Assembly (NCBI RefSeq): GCF_030249845.1
Contig: NZ_JANURM010000009.1
Coordinates: 1-64,000 of the forward strand
From: Campylobacter gastrosuis
GTDB taxonomy: Bacteria; Campylobacterota; Campylobacteria; Campylobacterales; Campylobacteraceae
Direction of reading: 5' to 3'
Length of the DNA stretch: 64,000 nt
The notes beneath the pieces are model-generated. The model was not told the DNA's origin. It was given only the letters and a program-made list of their open reading frames with translations, and searched no databases. The position numbers were made by a program, and so were the translations under genes. This document shows positions 15,732-25,155 of the stretch, one piece after another (within the stretch, counting starts at the first letter, position 1; every line of letters begins with the position of its first letter).

Positions 15732-16997
15732 ATGGATAAAATTTTATTAGTTGATGATAACAAAGCACTCTCAAAACTGCTCGCAAAAAAGATGAATAAA
15801 GAGCTACCAGATATGCAAGTAGATGTCGCCCACAGCTTTGAAGAGGCGAAAATTTTAATGGCAAAAAACAAAAAAGATTACTTTTTAGCCGTGCTTGATT
15901 TAAACCTGCCAGACGCACCAAATGGCGAAATTGTAGATTATGCCCTTGCTGGCGGACTTGGAGTGATTGTTTTAACTGGTAGTTTAGATAAAAAAACAAA
16001 GGAATTTTTCACACAAAAAGAGATTATTGATTACGTTTATAAAGGCAATGTTGATGATGTAAATTATATTTTTTCAACCATAAATCGTTTAAGTAAAAAT
16101 AGAAAATTTAAAGTAATGGTAGTTGATGATTCTTCTCAGTTTAGGAGCTATTTAAAAAAAGTTATGAAAAATTTGCAATTTCAAGTTTTTACAGCAGCTC
16201 ACGGCGAGGAGGCAATGAATTATTTTAATGACAATCCAGATATTAAACTTGTCTTGACTGATTATAATATGCCTGTTAAAAATGGGCTTGAAGTTTTAAG
16301 GGAAATACGAGCAGAACACGGGAAAAACGATGTTGGTGTGATAGTTATGACTTCGCCAAATGAAGATGTTGGGGCACCAATTTTTATAAAACAGGGAGCA
16401 AATGATTTTATTGCAAAGCCGTTTGAAAAAGAGGAGCTGATTTGTCGTGTAAATAATACTATTGATATTATTGAAAATATAGAACAGATTGCAAATTTTG
16501 CAAATCATGATTTTTTAACTGGCATATACAATAGGCGATTTTTTTATGAAAATGTAGCTGAATATTCGCAAAAAGCACACGAGTGCCAGGAGTCATTTGC
16601 TATTGCTATGATTGATATTGATCATTTTAAATCTATAAATGATACTTTTGGGCACGATGGTGGCGATAGAGTTTTAAAATCACTTGCATCACAATTTACA
16701 AATGCCACAAAGGGCAGTGATATTGTTGCACGTTTTGGTGGTGAAGAATTTTGCATACTTTTAAAAAATGTTAAAAAAGAAGATGCGATTAAATTTTTTG
16801 TAAAATTAAGAGCTGATATTGCTGCGTCACAGATTGAAATAAAGGGTAGTTTTTTGAAATTTACAATCTCAATCGGACTTGCATTTTCTAATGAAGATTA
16901 TACGCTTGATGAGCTTTTGGAGTTAGCTGACAATGCTCTTTATGTAGCAAAGGAGAGTGGGCGAAATAGGGTTGAGGTAGCAAATTATGATTATTGA
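15732..16997 (+). CDS. cbrR: Response regulator with two receiver domains and GGDEF domain (CbrR)
   Basis: 421 aa. Receiver 1 is at residues about 3-120 (LLVDDNK, phospho-Asp in AVLDLNLPD), receiver 2 about 128-245 (VMVVDDSSQ, LVLTDYNMP, KPF), and the GGDEF domain about 260-420 with an active-site GGEEF. The residues five before GGEEF are KGSD rather than RxxD, so the feedback I-site may be weak. C. jejuni CbrR has this domain order and is needed for bile resistance. Its start TATTTTTTAAAATG has no obvious SD. It overlaps tatD by 11 bases. Confidence 0.93.
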   Translation: MDKILLVDDNKALSKLLAKKMNKELPDMQVDVAHSFEEAKILMAKNKKDYFLAVLDLNLPDAPNGEIVDYALAGGLGVIVLTGSLDKKTKEFFTQKEIIDYVYKGNVDDVNYIFSTINRLSKNRKFKVMVVDDSSQFRSYLKKVMKNLQFQVFTAAHGEEAMNYFNDNPDIKLVLTDYNMPVKNGLEVLREIRAEHGKNDVGVIVMTSPNEDVGAPIFIKQGANDFIAKPFEKEELICRVNNTIDIIENIEQIANFANHDFLTGIYNRRFFYENVAEYSQKAHECQESFAIAMIDIDHFKSINDTFGHDGGDRVLKSLASQFTNATKGSDIVARFGGEEFCILLKNVKKEDAIKFFVKLRADIAASQIEIKGSFLKFTISIGLAFSNEDYTLDELLELADNALYVAKESGRNRVEVANYDY

Positions 16998-17769
16998 TAC
17001 ACACTGCCATTTAGATGATAATCGTTACAATGATGATCTTGATAGCGTGATAAAAAACGCTAGAAATTCAGGCATAAATGGCTTTATCATACCCGGTGCT
17101 GACATTAAAGATATAGAAAAAATCGTAAAAATTAGCGAAATTTACGATGATGTTTTCTTTGCCATTGGCGTTCATCCTTACGACAAAGATGGCTTTGATG
17201 AAGCCACGCTTTTAGCTTACGCAAAGCACCAAAAGTGCGTAGCTGTGGGCGAGTGTGGGCTTGATTATTTTCGTTTACCAAAAGATGAAAACGAAAAAAT
17301 CGCTGAAAAATCGGCACAAAAGCGTGTTTTTCTAGCTCAACTAGAAATGGCAGTTAAGCTAGACAAACCCGTTATTTTGCACATTCGTGATGCTAACGAG
17401 GATTGTTTTAAAATTCTAAGCGACTACGCACCAAAACTTAAAAGTGGTGCGGTAATGCACTGCTACAATGCATCGCCACTACTTTTGGAGCTTAGTAAGT
17501 TTGGGAATTTTTACTTTGGTATCGGCGGGGTTTTAACATTTACAAACGCTAAAAATTTAGTAGAAATTTTGCCAAAAATACCAAAAGATAGACTGGTTTT
17601 AGAAACAGACTCGCCCTATCTAACGCCCACGCCACACAGAGGCGAGAGAAACGAGCCAGCCTTTACAAGATTTGTTGCCAAAAAGATGGCTGAAATTTTA
17701 AACCTTAGCGATGCCCAAGTCGCAGAGCTTACCACTGACAACGCAAAGCGTTTGTTTAAGTGTTTTTAA
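16987..17769 (+). CDS. tatD: TatD family metal-dependent hydrolase (DNase)
   Basis: 260 aa. Metal-binding motifs of the TatD family are intact: DTHCHLDD at residues 3-10, GECGLDYF, ILHIRDA, VMHCYNAS and ETDSPYL. TatD proteins are 3'-5' exonucleases or DNases with roles in repair. It starts inside the end of cbrR and is followed by mltD after 18 bases. Confidence 0.93.
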   Translation: MIIDTHCHLDDNRYNDDLDSVIKNARNSGINGFIIPGADIKDIEKIVKISEIYDDVFFAIGVHPYDKDGFDEATLLAYAKHQKCVAVGECGLDYFRLPKDENEKIAEKSAQKRVFLAQLEMAVKLDKPVILHIRDANEDCFKILSDYAPKLKSGAVMHCYNASPLLLELSKFGNFYFGIGGVLTFTNAKNLVEILPKIPKDRLVLETDSPYLTPTPHRGERNEPAFTRFVAKKMAEILNLSDAQVAELTTDNAKRLFKCF

Positions 17770-17787
17770 ACTTAAATAAGGAGAAAA

Positions 17788-18978
17788 ATGAAAGCAGTTT
17801 TAAAGATACTTTTTTTAGCAGTTTTGCTAACTTTAAGCACCTTTGCTAACACTCATTTAAACATATTAAAAGACCTTGACATTGATAAAAGTTTTATGCA
17901 AACTTCTTACTATCAGCAAATTAAACAAGGCATAAATGAAAGGCAAATAGCCGACTTCACACGCACCCTAAAAAACGGCTATAAGCACATTTACTCTATT
18001 AAAGATACTATTAAAATTTCTGGACTGCCAGAGATATTTTTATATCTGCCAATGATTGAGTCTGGCTTTGCAAATCACGCAGTTTCAGGCGTAAAAGCCA
18101 CTGGTGTTTGGCAATTTATGGATGTTACTGCTAAAAATTATGGGCTAAAAATAGATAAATACATAGATGAACGCCGTGATATCGTAAAATCAACAAAGGC
18201 TGCCACTTCGTATTTAAAGGGCTTAAAATCGCAATTTGGCAAGTGGTATTTAGCACTTATGGCGTATAACTGCGGCGAAGGTCGCCTAAATAAGGCAATC
18301 ACACAAGCTGGCACCGATGATTTAGCCACTTTGCTTGACCCAACAAAGGGCTATCTGCCAAGCGAAACTAGAAATTTCATCATTAAAATTTTAAAAGCGT
18401 CAATGATATCAAAAGACCCAAATTTCGCACTCTCAAAGGACGCAACTCTGCTAAATCAGCCAGTTTTAGCCACCTCAAAAGTGAGTGTGCCGGGCGGGAC
18501 TAGTTTAAAGCAAATCAGCGACAGCATAGGTGTTAGTGTCAAAAGACTAAAAGATGACAACACGCACCTAAAATTCGCCTTTACGCCACCAAATACAAAG
18601 AGCTACCACGTCTATATCCCGCAAAATAAAAAGGATATATTTGCTAAAAATTTCAAGCCAGTTGTGGCAAACAACCGCTTTTATTCATACACCGTTAAAA
18701 GTGGCGACACGCTCTTTGCTATTGCCAAAAAATCTGGCGTGAGTCACAAGGCGATTAAGGAGTATAACGAGCTAAAAAACAGCCTTGTATCGGTTGATCA
18801 AAAGCTAATAATCCCACGCTCAGATCAGAATAAATTTCAAAGTTATGTCGTTCAAAACGGCGACACGCTTGAAATTTTATCAAAGAAATTTAACGTAAAA
18901 GTCAAAGATATAAAAGACGCAAATTCACTAGCAAGTAACGACAACTTGCAGGTTGGAGTAAAGATTGTCATACCTTAA
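17788..18978 (+). CDS. mltD: Membrane-bound lytic murein transglycosylase D
   Basis: 396 aa. Signal peptide (ILFLAVLLTLSTFA), then an SLT catalytic domain at residues about 60-210 with the catalytic Glu in PMIESGF, and LMAYNCGEGR. At least two LysM repeats follow (YTVKSGDTLFAIAKKSGVSH and YVVQNGDTLEILSKKFNVKV), which bind peptidoglycan. It cleaves glycan strands. In this window it lies downstream of the acetylation genes; O-acetylation blocks such transglycosylases, so the functions are linked. It overlaps the next gene by 14 bases. Confidence 0.94.
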   Translation: MKAVLKILFLAVLLTLSTFANTHLNILKDLDIDKSFMQTSYYQQIKQGINERQIADFTRTLKNGYKHIYSIKDTIKISGLPEIFLYLPMIESGFANHAVSGVKATGVWQFMDVTAKNYGLKIDKYIDERRDIVKSTKAATSYLKGLKSQFGKWYLALMAYNCGEGRLNKAITQAGTDDLATLLDPTKGYLPSETRNFIIKILKASMISKDPNFALSKDATLLNQPVLATSKVSVPGGTSLKQISDSIGVSVKRLKDDNTHLKFAFTPPNTKSYHVYIPQNKKDIFAKNFKPVVANNRFYSYTVKSGDTLFAIAKKSGVSHKAIKEYNELKNSLVSVDQKLIIPRSDQNKFQSYVVQNGDTLEILSKKFNVKVKDIKDANSLASNDNLQVGVKIVIP

Positions 18979-19765
18979 AATTGCCATTTTTACCTGTTTT
19001 ATCCTGCTATTTTCTGGCTGTTTCTCATCGCCGTTTGCACCAAGCAGTCCGACTGACGCTAGGATAAATAACTCAAAATCAGTCCAAAAAGCTACGATGA
19101 GGCCTTATACAATAAACGGCAAGACTTACTATCCCACTGTTGTTAGCGTTGGCGATACGGCAAGTGGCATTGCTAGCTGGTATGGTCCAAATTTTCACGG
19201 CAAAAAGACTTCAAATGGCGAAATTTACAATATGCACAATATGACCGCCGCTCATAAAACATTGCCGATGAATACGATTGTTAAGGTTACAAATTTAAAA
19301 AACAGCCGCCAAGTGATTGTTAGGATTAACGACAGAGGCCCGTTTGTAGGCGATAGGGTGATTGACCTTTCAAAGGCGGCAGCGACACAAATTGATATGC
19401 TTTCAACCGGCACAGCACCAGTAAAAATGGAGGTTGTTGGCTTTGAAAATAACGCCGTTGCAAGTGCTGGTGGCTATAAAACGCAGGATTTTAAAACCGC
19501 AAAATCATCTCAAATTTATGAAAATCAAAGCGTTGTTGGCGGAGAATTTATGGTTCAAATCGGAGCGTTTAAAAACATTGAGGGTGCAAACAGATACAAA
19601 AACGAACACCAAAATGTAATGGGCTATAAATCGGTAGTTAAGACTTTTAGCATTGATGGCGACACCTTTCACAGGGTGTTTTTGACCGGTTTTAGAAGCG
19701 AAGAAGAGGCTAGGGACTTCGCTAAGAGCGGACATTTTAGCGGTGCTTACATTGTAAGGGGTTAG
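18965..19765 (+). CDS. rlpA: RlpA septal-ring lytic transglycosylase lipoprotein with SPOR domain
   Basis: 266 aa from TTG 18965, supported by GGAG six bases upstream; no ATG gives a signal peptide. Lipobox LLFSGC, then a double-psi beta barrel at residues about 65-155 (GIASWYGPNFHGKKTSNGE, VRINDRGPF, DLSKAAA), then a C-terminal SPOR domain (FMVQIGAFKNIEGANRYKNE) that targets denuded glycans at the division site. The coding sequence begins before the mltD stop, so the two are coupled. Confidence 0.93.
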   Translation: MSYLKIAIFTCFILLFSGCFSSPFAPSSPTDARINNSKSVQKATMRPYTINGKTYYPTVVSVGDTASGIASWYGPNFHGKKTSNGEIYNMHNMTAAHKTLPMNTIVKVTNLKNSRQVIVRINDRGPFVGDRVIDLSKAAATQIDMLSTGTAPVKMEVVGFENNAVASAGGYKTQDFKTAKSSQIYENQSVVGGEFMVQIGAFKNIEGANRYKNEHQNVMGYKSVVKTFSIDGDTFHRVFLTGFRSEEEARDFAKSGHFSGAYIVRG

Positions 19766-19766
19766 T

Positions 19767-20354
19767 TTGAAAACTGAAATTTTAAGCCTAAATAGAGATA
19801 CAAAAGAGACAAAAATCTCTGCTCAAATTTTACTTTACGGCACTGGCAAGTGCGAAATTTCAACAGGTATTGGCTTTTTTAATCATATGCTTGAAGCGTT
19901 TGCTAAGCACTCTTTGATTGATTTAAAATTAGATTGCAGGGGCGATTTAGAGGTTGATTTTCATCATAGCGTTGAGGACGTTGGCATTGTTATTGGCCTG
20001 CTTTTAAAAGAGGCACTTTATCCGCTTAGCGGAGTTGAGCGTTTTGCAAATAGCGTTGTGGCAATGGACGAGGCTGCTGTTAGCTGCGTAATTGACCTTG
20101 GCAACCGGGCGTTTTTAGTCTATGAAAATTTTAATGAGAGTGGCAAGGTCGGCGAGTTTGATGTGGAGCTTGTTGAGGAGTTTTTTAGGGCAGTTTGCTT
20201 TAACGCAAATATCACACTTCATCTTAAAAAAGAGCGTGGCAAGAACGCTCATCACGTCATTGAAGCGACATTTAAGGCATTTGCAGTCGCATTAAGAAGG
20301 GCTTTGACGCAAAATAGCCGTATTGCCACGCCTAGCACGAAGGGTGTTTTATGA
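19767..20354 (+). CDS. hisB: Imidazoleglycerol-phosphate dehydratase
   Basis: 195 aa, the single-function form. Converts imidazole glycerol phosphate to imidazole acetol phosphate in histidine synthesis. Metal-binding motifs: GFFNHMLEAFAKHS, DFHHSVEDVGI and KERGKNAHHVIEATFKA. The start is TTG 19767, preceded by AAGGGG. It ends in an ATGA overlap with kdsC. Its placement with envelope genes rather than other his genes is usual in Campylobacter. Confidence 0.95.
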   Translation: MKTEILSLNRDTKETKISAQILLYGTGKCEISTGIGFFNHMLEAFAKHSLIDLKLDCRGDLEVDFHHSVEDVGIVIGLLLKEALYPLSGVERFANSVVAMDEAAVSCVIDLGNRAFLVYENFNESGKVGEFDVELVEEFFRAVCFNANITLHLKKERGKNAHHVIEATFKAFAVALRRALTQNSRIATPSTKGVL

Positions 20355-20839
20355 TAGAGATTATCTTTTTAGATGTTGATGGGTGCTTAACTAATGGCAA
20401 AATAACTTACAATGAAAGTGGCGAGTTGTTTAAGGCATTTGATGTAAAGGATGGCTATGCGATTGAGAGCTGGTTAAAGCTTGGCAAAAAGGTGGCAATT
20501 ATCACTGGCAGAAGCTCGCAAATCGTTGAAAAAAGGGCAGAAGATCTAAAAATCACGCACGTTTATCAGGGCGTGAGCGACAAGCTTGAAGTGGCAAAAG
20601 AAATTTTAAAATTTGAGGGTTTAGAGCTATCAAATGCCGCTGCTATCGGAGATGATTATAATGACTTTAAGCTTTTAAATGCCGTTGCTTGGAGCTTTAA
20701 GCCAAAAGATGCGATTAAGGCGCTTGAAGTTAAAACCAAGCTTAAACACAAAGGTGGCAAGGGTGCTGTGCGTGAGATGATAGAGCTTATCATCAAAGAG
20801 CAGAATCTATTTGATGAGTGGTCTAAGCGTTGGTTGTAA
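20351..20839 (+). CDS. kdsC: 3-deoxy-D-manno-octulosonate 8-phosphate phosphatase
   Basis: 162 aa, C0-type HAD phosphatase: DVDGCLTNGK with the nucleophile Asp, FDVKDGYAI, IITGRSS and GDDYNDFKLL. Releases phosphate from Kdo-8-P to give Kdo for lipooligosaccharide. It is the first of the LPS export genes kdsC-lptC-lptA, which overlap each other. Confidence 0.94.
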   Translation: MIEIIFLDVDGCLTNGKITYNESGELFKAFDVKDGYAIESWLKLGKKVAIITGRSSQIVEKRAEDLKITHVYQGVSDKLEVAKEILKFEGLELSNAAAIGDDYNDFKLLNAVAWSFKPKDAIKALEVKTKLKHKGGKGAVREMIELIIKEQNLFDEWSKRWL

Positions 20840-21351
20840 AAATTTTCTACTTTGTCATTGCTATTTTTAGCGTGGCAATGGTCTTTTTAGCCTCATCGGA
20901 CCCATATTATTCAGAGCAGTTTAAAAGGGATTTGTCGGTTGCAAATATGCAGGTGAATCAGATTGTTGATTATGAGATAAACGCTACAAAAATTTCTGGC
21001 AAATACGAAGCTGACAGGCTAAACAGGTATGCTAATAAAGATGAGTTTTTAAATTTTAAAGCGAGTGTATTAAGGCAAAATTTAGAGCATAATTTAAGCT
21101 CACAAACTGCCATTTATCAGGGCGATGAGATGAAATTCTTAAAAGATGTAAGGTATGAAAATAACGAGAGCTTAAAATTTAGCTCGGATGAGTTAATTTA
21201 CAATCAAAAGGCAAAAATCGCAAGGACAACTAGCGATTTTGTAGCGACTAAAAATCACGACAAGGTCATCGGCAAAAGCCTAGAATACGATATAAACAAC
21301 AAACAAACAAAAGCACAAGGGGTAAAGGCGTGGGTAGAGCAAAAACGATAA
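20830..21351 (+). CDS. lptC: LPS export protein LptC
   Basis: 173 aa with one N-terminal membrane anchor (IFYFVIAIFSVAMVFLA) and a periplasmic beta-jellyroll part (YEVN-like strands, FSSDELIYNQKAK). LptC links the LptBFG transporter to LptA. The call rests on the anchor, the size and the position between kdsC and lptA. The start is TTG at 20830 or a nearby GTG/TTG; there is no clean SD, in keeping with coupling to kdsC. Confidence 0.82.
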   Translation: MVVKIFYFVIAIFSVAMVFLASSDPYYSEQFKRDLSVANMQVNQIVDYEINATKISGKYEADRLNRYANKDEFLNFKASVLRQNLEHNLSSQTAIYQGDEMKFLKDVRYENNESLKFSSDELIYNQKAKIARTTSDFVATKNHDKVIGKSLEYDINNKQTKAQGVKAWVEQKR

Positions 21352-21803
21352 TTTTTCTTATTTTTACACTTTTAACGGCAAATGCCGAGCAGGTTGAGAT
21401 TACGGCTGATAGCTTTTTTGCCGATGAGAACAAGCAGGTTACGGAATTTAACGGCAATGTGCATATAAAAAAGGGCAAAACAGATGAGTTAAGGGCTAGT
21501 AAAGTGGTCGTTTATTTTGATAAAAATAGACAGCCTTTAAAATATGTAGCGACAAATAATGCGAATTTTAGGCTATTTATGAAGAATAAAAACTACGAGG
21601 GCAGGGGTGAAGTTTTGACCTATGAGCCAGTAAAGGACTTTTATACAATCACTGGCAAAGGGCATTTAAAAGAGATACAAACGGATAAAAATATTTACGG
21701 CGAAAAGATTACGATTGACCAAAAAAACGGCGTTTATAACGTCCAAAGCACCTCAAATGAGCCGGTGAAATTTATCTTTAATGTTGAGGATAAACAGAAG
21801 TGA
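21330..21803 (+). CDS. lptA: LPS transport periplasmic protein LptA
   Basis: 157 aa. Signal peptide (TIIFLIFTLLTANA) and an OstA/LptA jellyroll: VEITADSFFADENKQVTEF, FNGNVHIKKGKTDELRASKV, then ITGKGHL. It bridges LPS from the inner to the outer membrane. GTG 21330 is supported by AAGGGG. It begins inside the end of lptC. Confidence 0.92.
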   Translation: MGRAKTIIFLIFTLLTANAEQVEITADSFFADENKQVTEFNGNVHIKKGKTDELRASKVVVYFDKNRQPLKYVATNNANFRLFMKNKNYEGRGEVLTYEPVKDFYTITGKGHLKEIQTDKNIYGEKITIDQKNGVYNVQSTSNEPVKFIFNVEDKQK

Positions 21804-22405
21804 TAAGAGCCATTTGGGCAAAATTTCTAACATCATCGCCAAGCATAAAAGAAGCACCTGAATTTTCATCAAGTGAGATTGTATTTTTAGGGCGTTCAAA
21901 CGTCGGCAAATCAAGCATAATCAACGCCCTAACAAATCACGCAAATCTTGCAAAAAGCTCATCAACGCCGGGCAAAACAAGGCTTATAAATTTCTTTGAA
22001 GTTGGCTTAGCCGATGATGATGCTAACGAAAAATTTAGCGTTATTTTTGTTGATTTGCCCGGTTTTGGCTACGCAAAAGTGGCAAAATCAATGCACGAAG
22101 AGTGGCAAAAAAACCTTGATGAGTTTTTGAAATTTCGCACAAATATCAGGCTATTTTTGCACTTAATTGACGCTAGGCATTTTGATTTAGAGATTGACAA
22201 AAGGGTAAATGATTATATTAAAGGCTTTTTAAGTGGCGACCAGCGACTTTTAAATTTATACACAAAGTCAGACAAGCTAAATCAAAGCCAAAAAAGTGCG
22301 ATTTTAAAGCACGACAAGAGCGGAATTTTAGTTTCAAGCCTTAATAAAAGTGGCATTGAAAAATCGCTACAAATTATCATAAACAACGCACTAGGCAGAC
22401 AATGA
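21800..22405 (+). CDS. engB: Ribosome biogenesis GTPase EngB/YsxC
   Basis: 201 aa. G motifs: G1 GRSNVGKSSI, G2 STPGKTRLIN, G3 DLPGFGYAKV, G4 TKSDKLNQ and G5 VSSLNKSG. It helps assembly of the large ribosomal subunit. The start GTG 21800 overlaps the lptA stop (GTGA). Confidence 0.95.
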   Translation: MIRAIWAKFLTSSPSIKEAPEFSSSEIVFLGRSNVGKSSIINALTNHANLAKSSSTPGKTRLINFFEVGLADDDANEKFSVIFVDLPGFGYAKVAKSMHEEWQKNLDEFLKFRTNIRLFLHLIDARHFDLEIDKRVNDYIKGFLSGDQRLLNLYTKSDKLNQSQKSAILKHDKSGILVSSLNKSGIEKSLQIIINNALGRQ

Positions 22406-22863
22406 AAATAGAGCTTAAAAAACCACGATTAAATGATATAATCGCTATGCAAAATTTAGTCAAAAACGAGGTGGCTAATGGCATAATCTTGCCACGAAGC
22501 AACGATGAGGTAAGCACAAATATCCGCTCATATACAATAGCACTTGATGGCGAAAATATCGCTGGATACGCAGCACTTCACATTCACACGCCAGAGCTTG
22601 CCGAGGTTAGAAGCCTAATTGTAGGGCAAAATTTGCGTGGTAGCGGTGTTGGCTCATTAATTGTAAAAGAGCTTTTAAAAGAGGCTAAATTTTATGAGTT
22701 AAAACAGGTCTTTACACTTACGTATCGTAAGAGTTTTTTTGAAAAACTTGGCTTTAAAGAGATACCAAAAACTGCCCTGCCAGCTCAGAAAATTTGGGCT
22801 GATTGTGCAAAATGCAAGCACTTCCCAGTATGCGACGAAATAGCTCTGATCTACGATATTTAG
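22402..22863 (+). CDS. Short ArgA-like GNAT acetyltransferase (N-acetylglutamate synthase)
   Basis: 153 aa, GNAT fold with acetyl-CoA loop LRGSGVGSLIVKELL. The tail has the W.DC..C..FPVCDE..L pattern (IWADCAKCKHFPVCDEIAL) seen in short stand-alone N-acetylglutamate synthases, so it probably makes N-acetylglutamate, the first step of arginine synthesis. Start ATG 22402 overlaps the engB stop. Substrate is inferred from the tail motif. Confidence 0.75.
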   Translation: MKIELKKPRLNDIIAMQNLVKNEVANGIILPRSNDEVSTNIRSYTIALDGENIAGYAALHIHTPELAEVRSLIVGQNLRGSGVGSLIVKELLKEAKFYELKQVFTLTYRKSFFEKLGFKEIPKTALPAQKIWADCAKCKHFPVCDEIALIYDI

Positions 22864-23321
22864 GTTATGGTTTTGGCGTTTTATCTCTGTTTGCTTATGA
22901 GATAGCCACCTCTATTTACCTATTTTTACCGCCATTAATTGGGCTATTTTTTACCTATATGATTATTGAATATGCCAAAAAACAGCAAAAAAGCTATATG
23001 GAATTTGGCTTTGGTTGGCATTTAAGCATTGCATTTTTGCTTTTTGCCGAGCAAATTCACGGCTTTTATATGTTTTCAAGCCTGATAGCCTTTATCATTT
23101 TCTTTTATTTTATGGTTGATTGGCTTTTTAGCACGATGAAGTATAGAAATTTTTTGTTAATTATCTTTGTTTTTAGCGGATATTTGGGCGTTTATCTGGT
23201 TAGCAACGCCATAAATTATCTGCAAAACAAGCCATTTTTATACATTGATGCTTGGTATGGATTTTACATTTTTATTGAGTCCGTTTTTGCCATAGTTTTG
23301 TTTAAGGAAAAAGTCGTATGA
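22830..23321 (+). CDS. Inner-membrane protein upstream of PBP2 (MreD-like position)
   Basis: About 163 aa from ATG 22830, with five or so hydrophobic segments (for example IYLFLPPLIGLFFTYMIIEY and FLLIIFVFSGYLGVYLV). In-frame starts also exist at 22803 (TTG) and 22812 (ATG); none has a clear SD, and all lie inside the preceding gene. The slot directly before mrdA often holds MreD, and the size fits, but I see no clear MreD signature. It ends in an ATGA overlap with mrdA. Confidence 0.7.
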   Translation: MRRNSSDLRYLGYGFGVLSLFAYEIATSIYLFLPPLIGLFFTYMIIEYAKKQQKSYMEFGFGWHLSIAFLLFAEQIHGFYMFSSLIAFIIFFYFMVDWLFSTMKYRNFLLIIFVFSGYLGVYLVSNAINYLQNKPFLYIDAWYGFYIFIESVFAIVLFKEKVV

Positions 23322-25114
23322 GAATGCGAATTGTCTTTGCTATCGTGATTGCGTTTTGGATTATGCTTCTTACTAGGATTTATTATTTGGCTGTAAATTC
23401 TAACGCATATTACGAAGAAATAGCCGAGCAAAACGTCATAAAAACGCAGTATATACCGCCTGTTCGTGGGTTGATTTTTGATGCAAACGACAAGCCACTT
23501 GCCGTAAATCGGCTCGGTTTTTCGGTTGCTATTGCACCACATTTGACAAAAAAGGCTGAAATTTTAGATGGCGAAATTGCAAATTTAGTGAGTTATTTTA
23601 GCGATTTAAACGCCACCAAAATCAAAAAAGAGTATATAAAAAACGACTCACCATATAATCAAGACTACATAAATGTCGTGGAATTTATTGATTATGATAA
23701 ATTTATCCCGCATTTTGCAAAGCTATCCTTGCGTGAAAATATCAGCATAAACCCATCATCAAAACGCCACTACCCACACAACGATTTGGCTTCTCACATA
23801 ATCGGCTATGTCGGCAAGGCAAATCAGCAAGATGTGCAAAACGACCAGATTGCAAAGCTGACAAATCATATCGGCAGAAGCGGTGTTGAGCGGTTTTATA
23901 ACTCCGTTTTACAGGGCGTTGAAGGGGTAAAACGCACAAAGGTAAATGCCCTAAATGAGGAGCTAGAACAGCTAAGCTACACTCCGCCAAGCTCAAAAAA
24001 TATCAAGCTAACGATTGATTTAGAGCTTCAAGAATTTATAACCAAAGTCTTTGGCAATGACGCTGGTAGCGTGATTGTAATGGATTTAAAGGACGGAGCG
24101 ATTGTGGCAGCTGGGAGCTTTCCTGAGTATAATCTTAATCCATTTGTAACTGGCATTACACAAGATGAGTGGGATAAGCTCATAAAGGACGTTGATCATC
24201 CATTTACAAACAAGCTCGTAAATGGTCTTTATCCACCCGGCTCTGTCGTAAAAATGGGTATGGCACTTGCGTTTTTAGATAATGGTATGAGCAAAAATGA
24301 CGGCTACACCTGCACTGGCACGTATGAGCTTGGAGGGCGAAAATTTCGCTGTTGGAATTCATACGGACACGGCTTTGTAAATTTAAATAGCGCAATTAGG
24401 GAGAGTTGTGATGATTATTTTTATAAAAGTAGCCAAAAAATCGGTATTGATGCGATCGTGCCGATACTTGAACGCTTTGGCTTTGGAGTAAAAACTGGCG
24501 TGGATTTACCAAATGAATTCTTAGGCACCGTGCCTAGTCGTGAGTGGAAAATGCGAAAATACGGCAAATCGTGGTTTCAGGGCGAAACGCTAATTACATC
24601 AATCGGGCAGGGCAATTTTTTAGTAACGCCTATGCAGGTTGCAAGGCACACGGCAATGCTTGCTACTGGGCTAAATATCACGCCACATTTTTTAAAGAGC
24701 ATTGATGGAGTTGATGTGGATTTCACGCCAAAAGATGATATTTTTTCAAAATTTGAAAAGTCGCAGCTGCCATATATTCGCCACGCAATGTATGAGGTGG
24801 CAAATCACCCAAAAGGCACGGCTAGGCGGTATTTTACCGATACAAATGTAAGCGTGGCAGCTAAGACCGGCACGGCTCAGGTTGTTGGAATTTCGCAAAC
24901 CGAAAAGAAGCGTATGCGTGAGGAGGATATGCTTTATTTGCAACGCTCACACGCTTGGCTGACCACCTATGCGCCCTTTGAGGATCCGCAGTTTGTCATT
25001 ACAATGATAATTGAGCACGGCGGACACGGAGGCAGTGCGGCTGGCCCAAAGGTGTCGCAAATTTACAATAAACTTTTAGAAATGGGATATATCGTTAAAA
25101 AGTCAAAAAAGTAG
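23318..25114 (+). CDS. mrdA: Penicillin-binding protein 2
   Basis: 598 aa. N-terminal membrane anchor (IVFAIVIAFWIMLLTRIYY), dimerisation domain starting IPPVRGLIFDANDKPLAVNR, and transpeptidase domain with the catalytic PPGSVVKMG (Ser), SCDDYFY and KTGTAQ. It cross-links peptidoglycan in side-wall growth with RodA. A rho-independent terminator follows the stop. Coupled to the preceding membrane-protein gene. Confidence 0.95.
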   Translation: MRMRIVFAIVIAFWIMLLTRIYYLAVNSNAYYEEIAEQNVIKTQYIPPVRGLIFDANDKPLAVNRLGFSVAIAPHLTKKAEILDGEIANLVSYFSDLNATKIKKEYIKNDSPYNQDYINVVEFIDYDKFIPHFAKLSLRENISINPSSKRHYPHNDLASHIIGYVGKANQQDVQNDQIAKLTNHIGRSGVERFYNSVLQGVEGVKRTKVNALNEELEQLSYTPPSSKNIKLTIDLELQEFITKVFGNDAGSVIVMDLKDGAIVAAGSFPEYNLNPFVTGITQDEWDKLIKDVDHPFTNKLVNGLYPPGSVVKMGMALAFLDNGMSKNDGYTCTGTYELGGRKFRCWNSYGHGFVNLNSAIRESCDDYFYKSSQKIGIDAIVPILERFGFGVKTGVDLPNEFLGTVPSREWKMRKYGKSWFQGETLITSIGQGNFLVTPMQVARHTAMLATGLNITPHFLKSIDGVDVDFTPKDDIFSKFEKSQLPYIRHAMYEVANHPKGTARRYFTDTNVSVAAKTGTAQVVGISQTEKKRMREEDMLYLQRSHAWLTTYAPFEDPQFVITMIIEHGGHGGSAAGPKVSQIYNKLLEMGYIVKKSKK

Positions 25115-25129
25115 ATAGTTTTGGGGGTT

Positions 25130-25155
25130 GAGCCGTATAAAACGGCTCGTTTTTT
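25130..25155 (+). terminator. Terminator between mrdA and dnaK
   Basis: Stem GAGCCGT / ACGGCTC with a 5-nt loop, then GTTTTTT. It ends the plus-strand mrdA transcript; its T-run overlaps the dnaK stop codon on the other strand. Confidence 0.9.
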
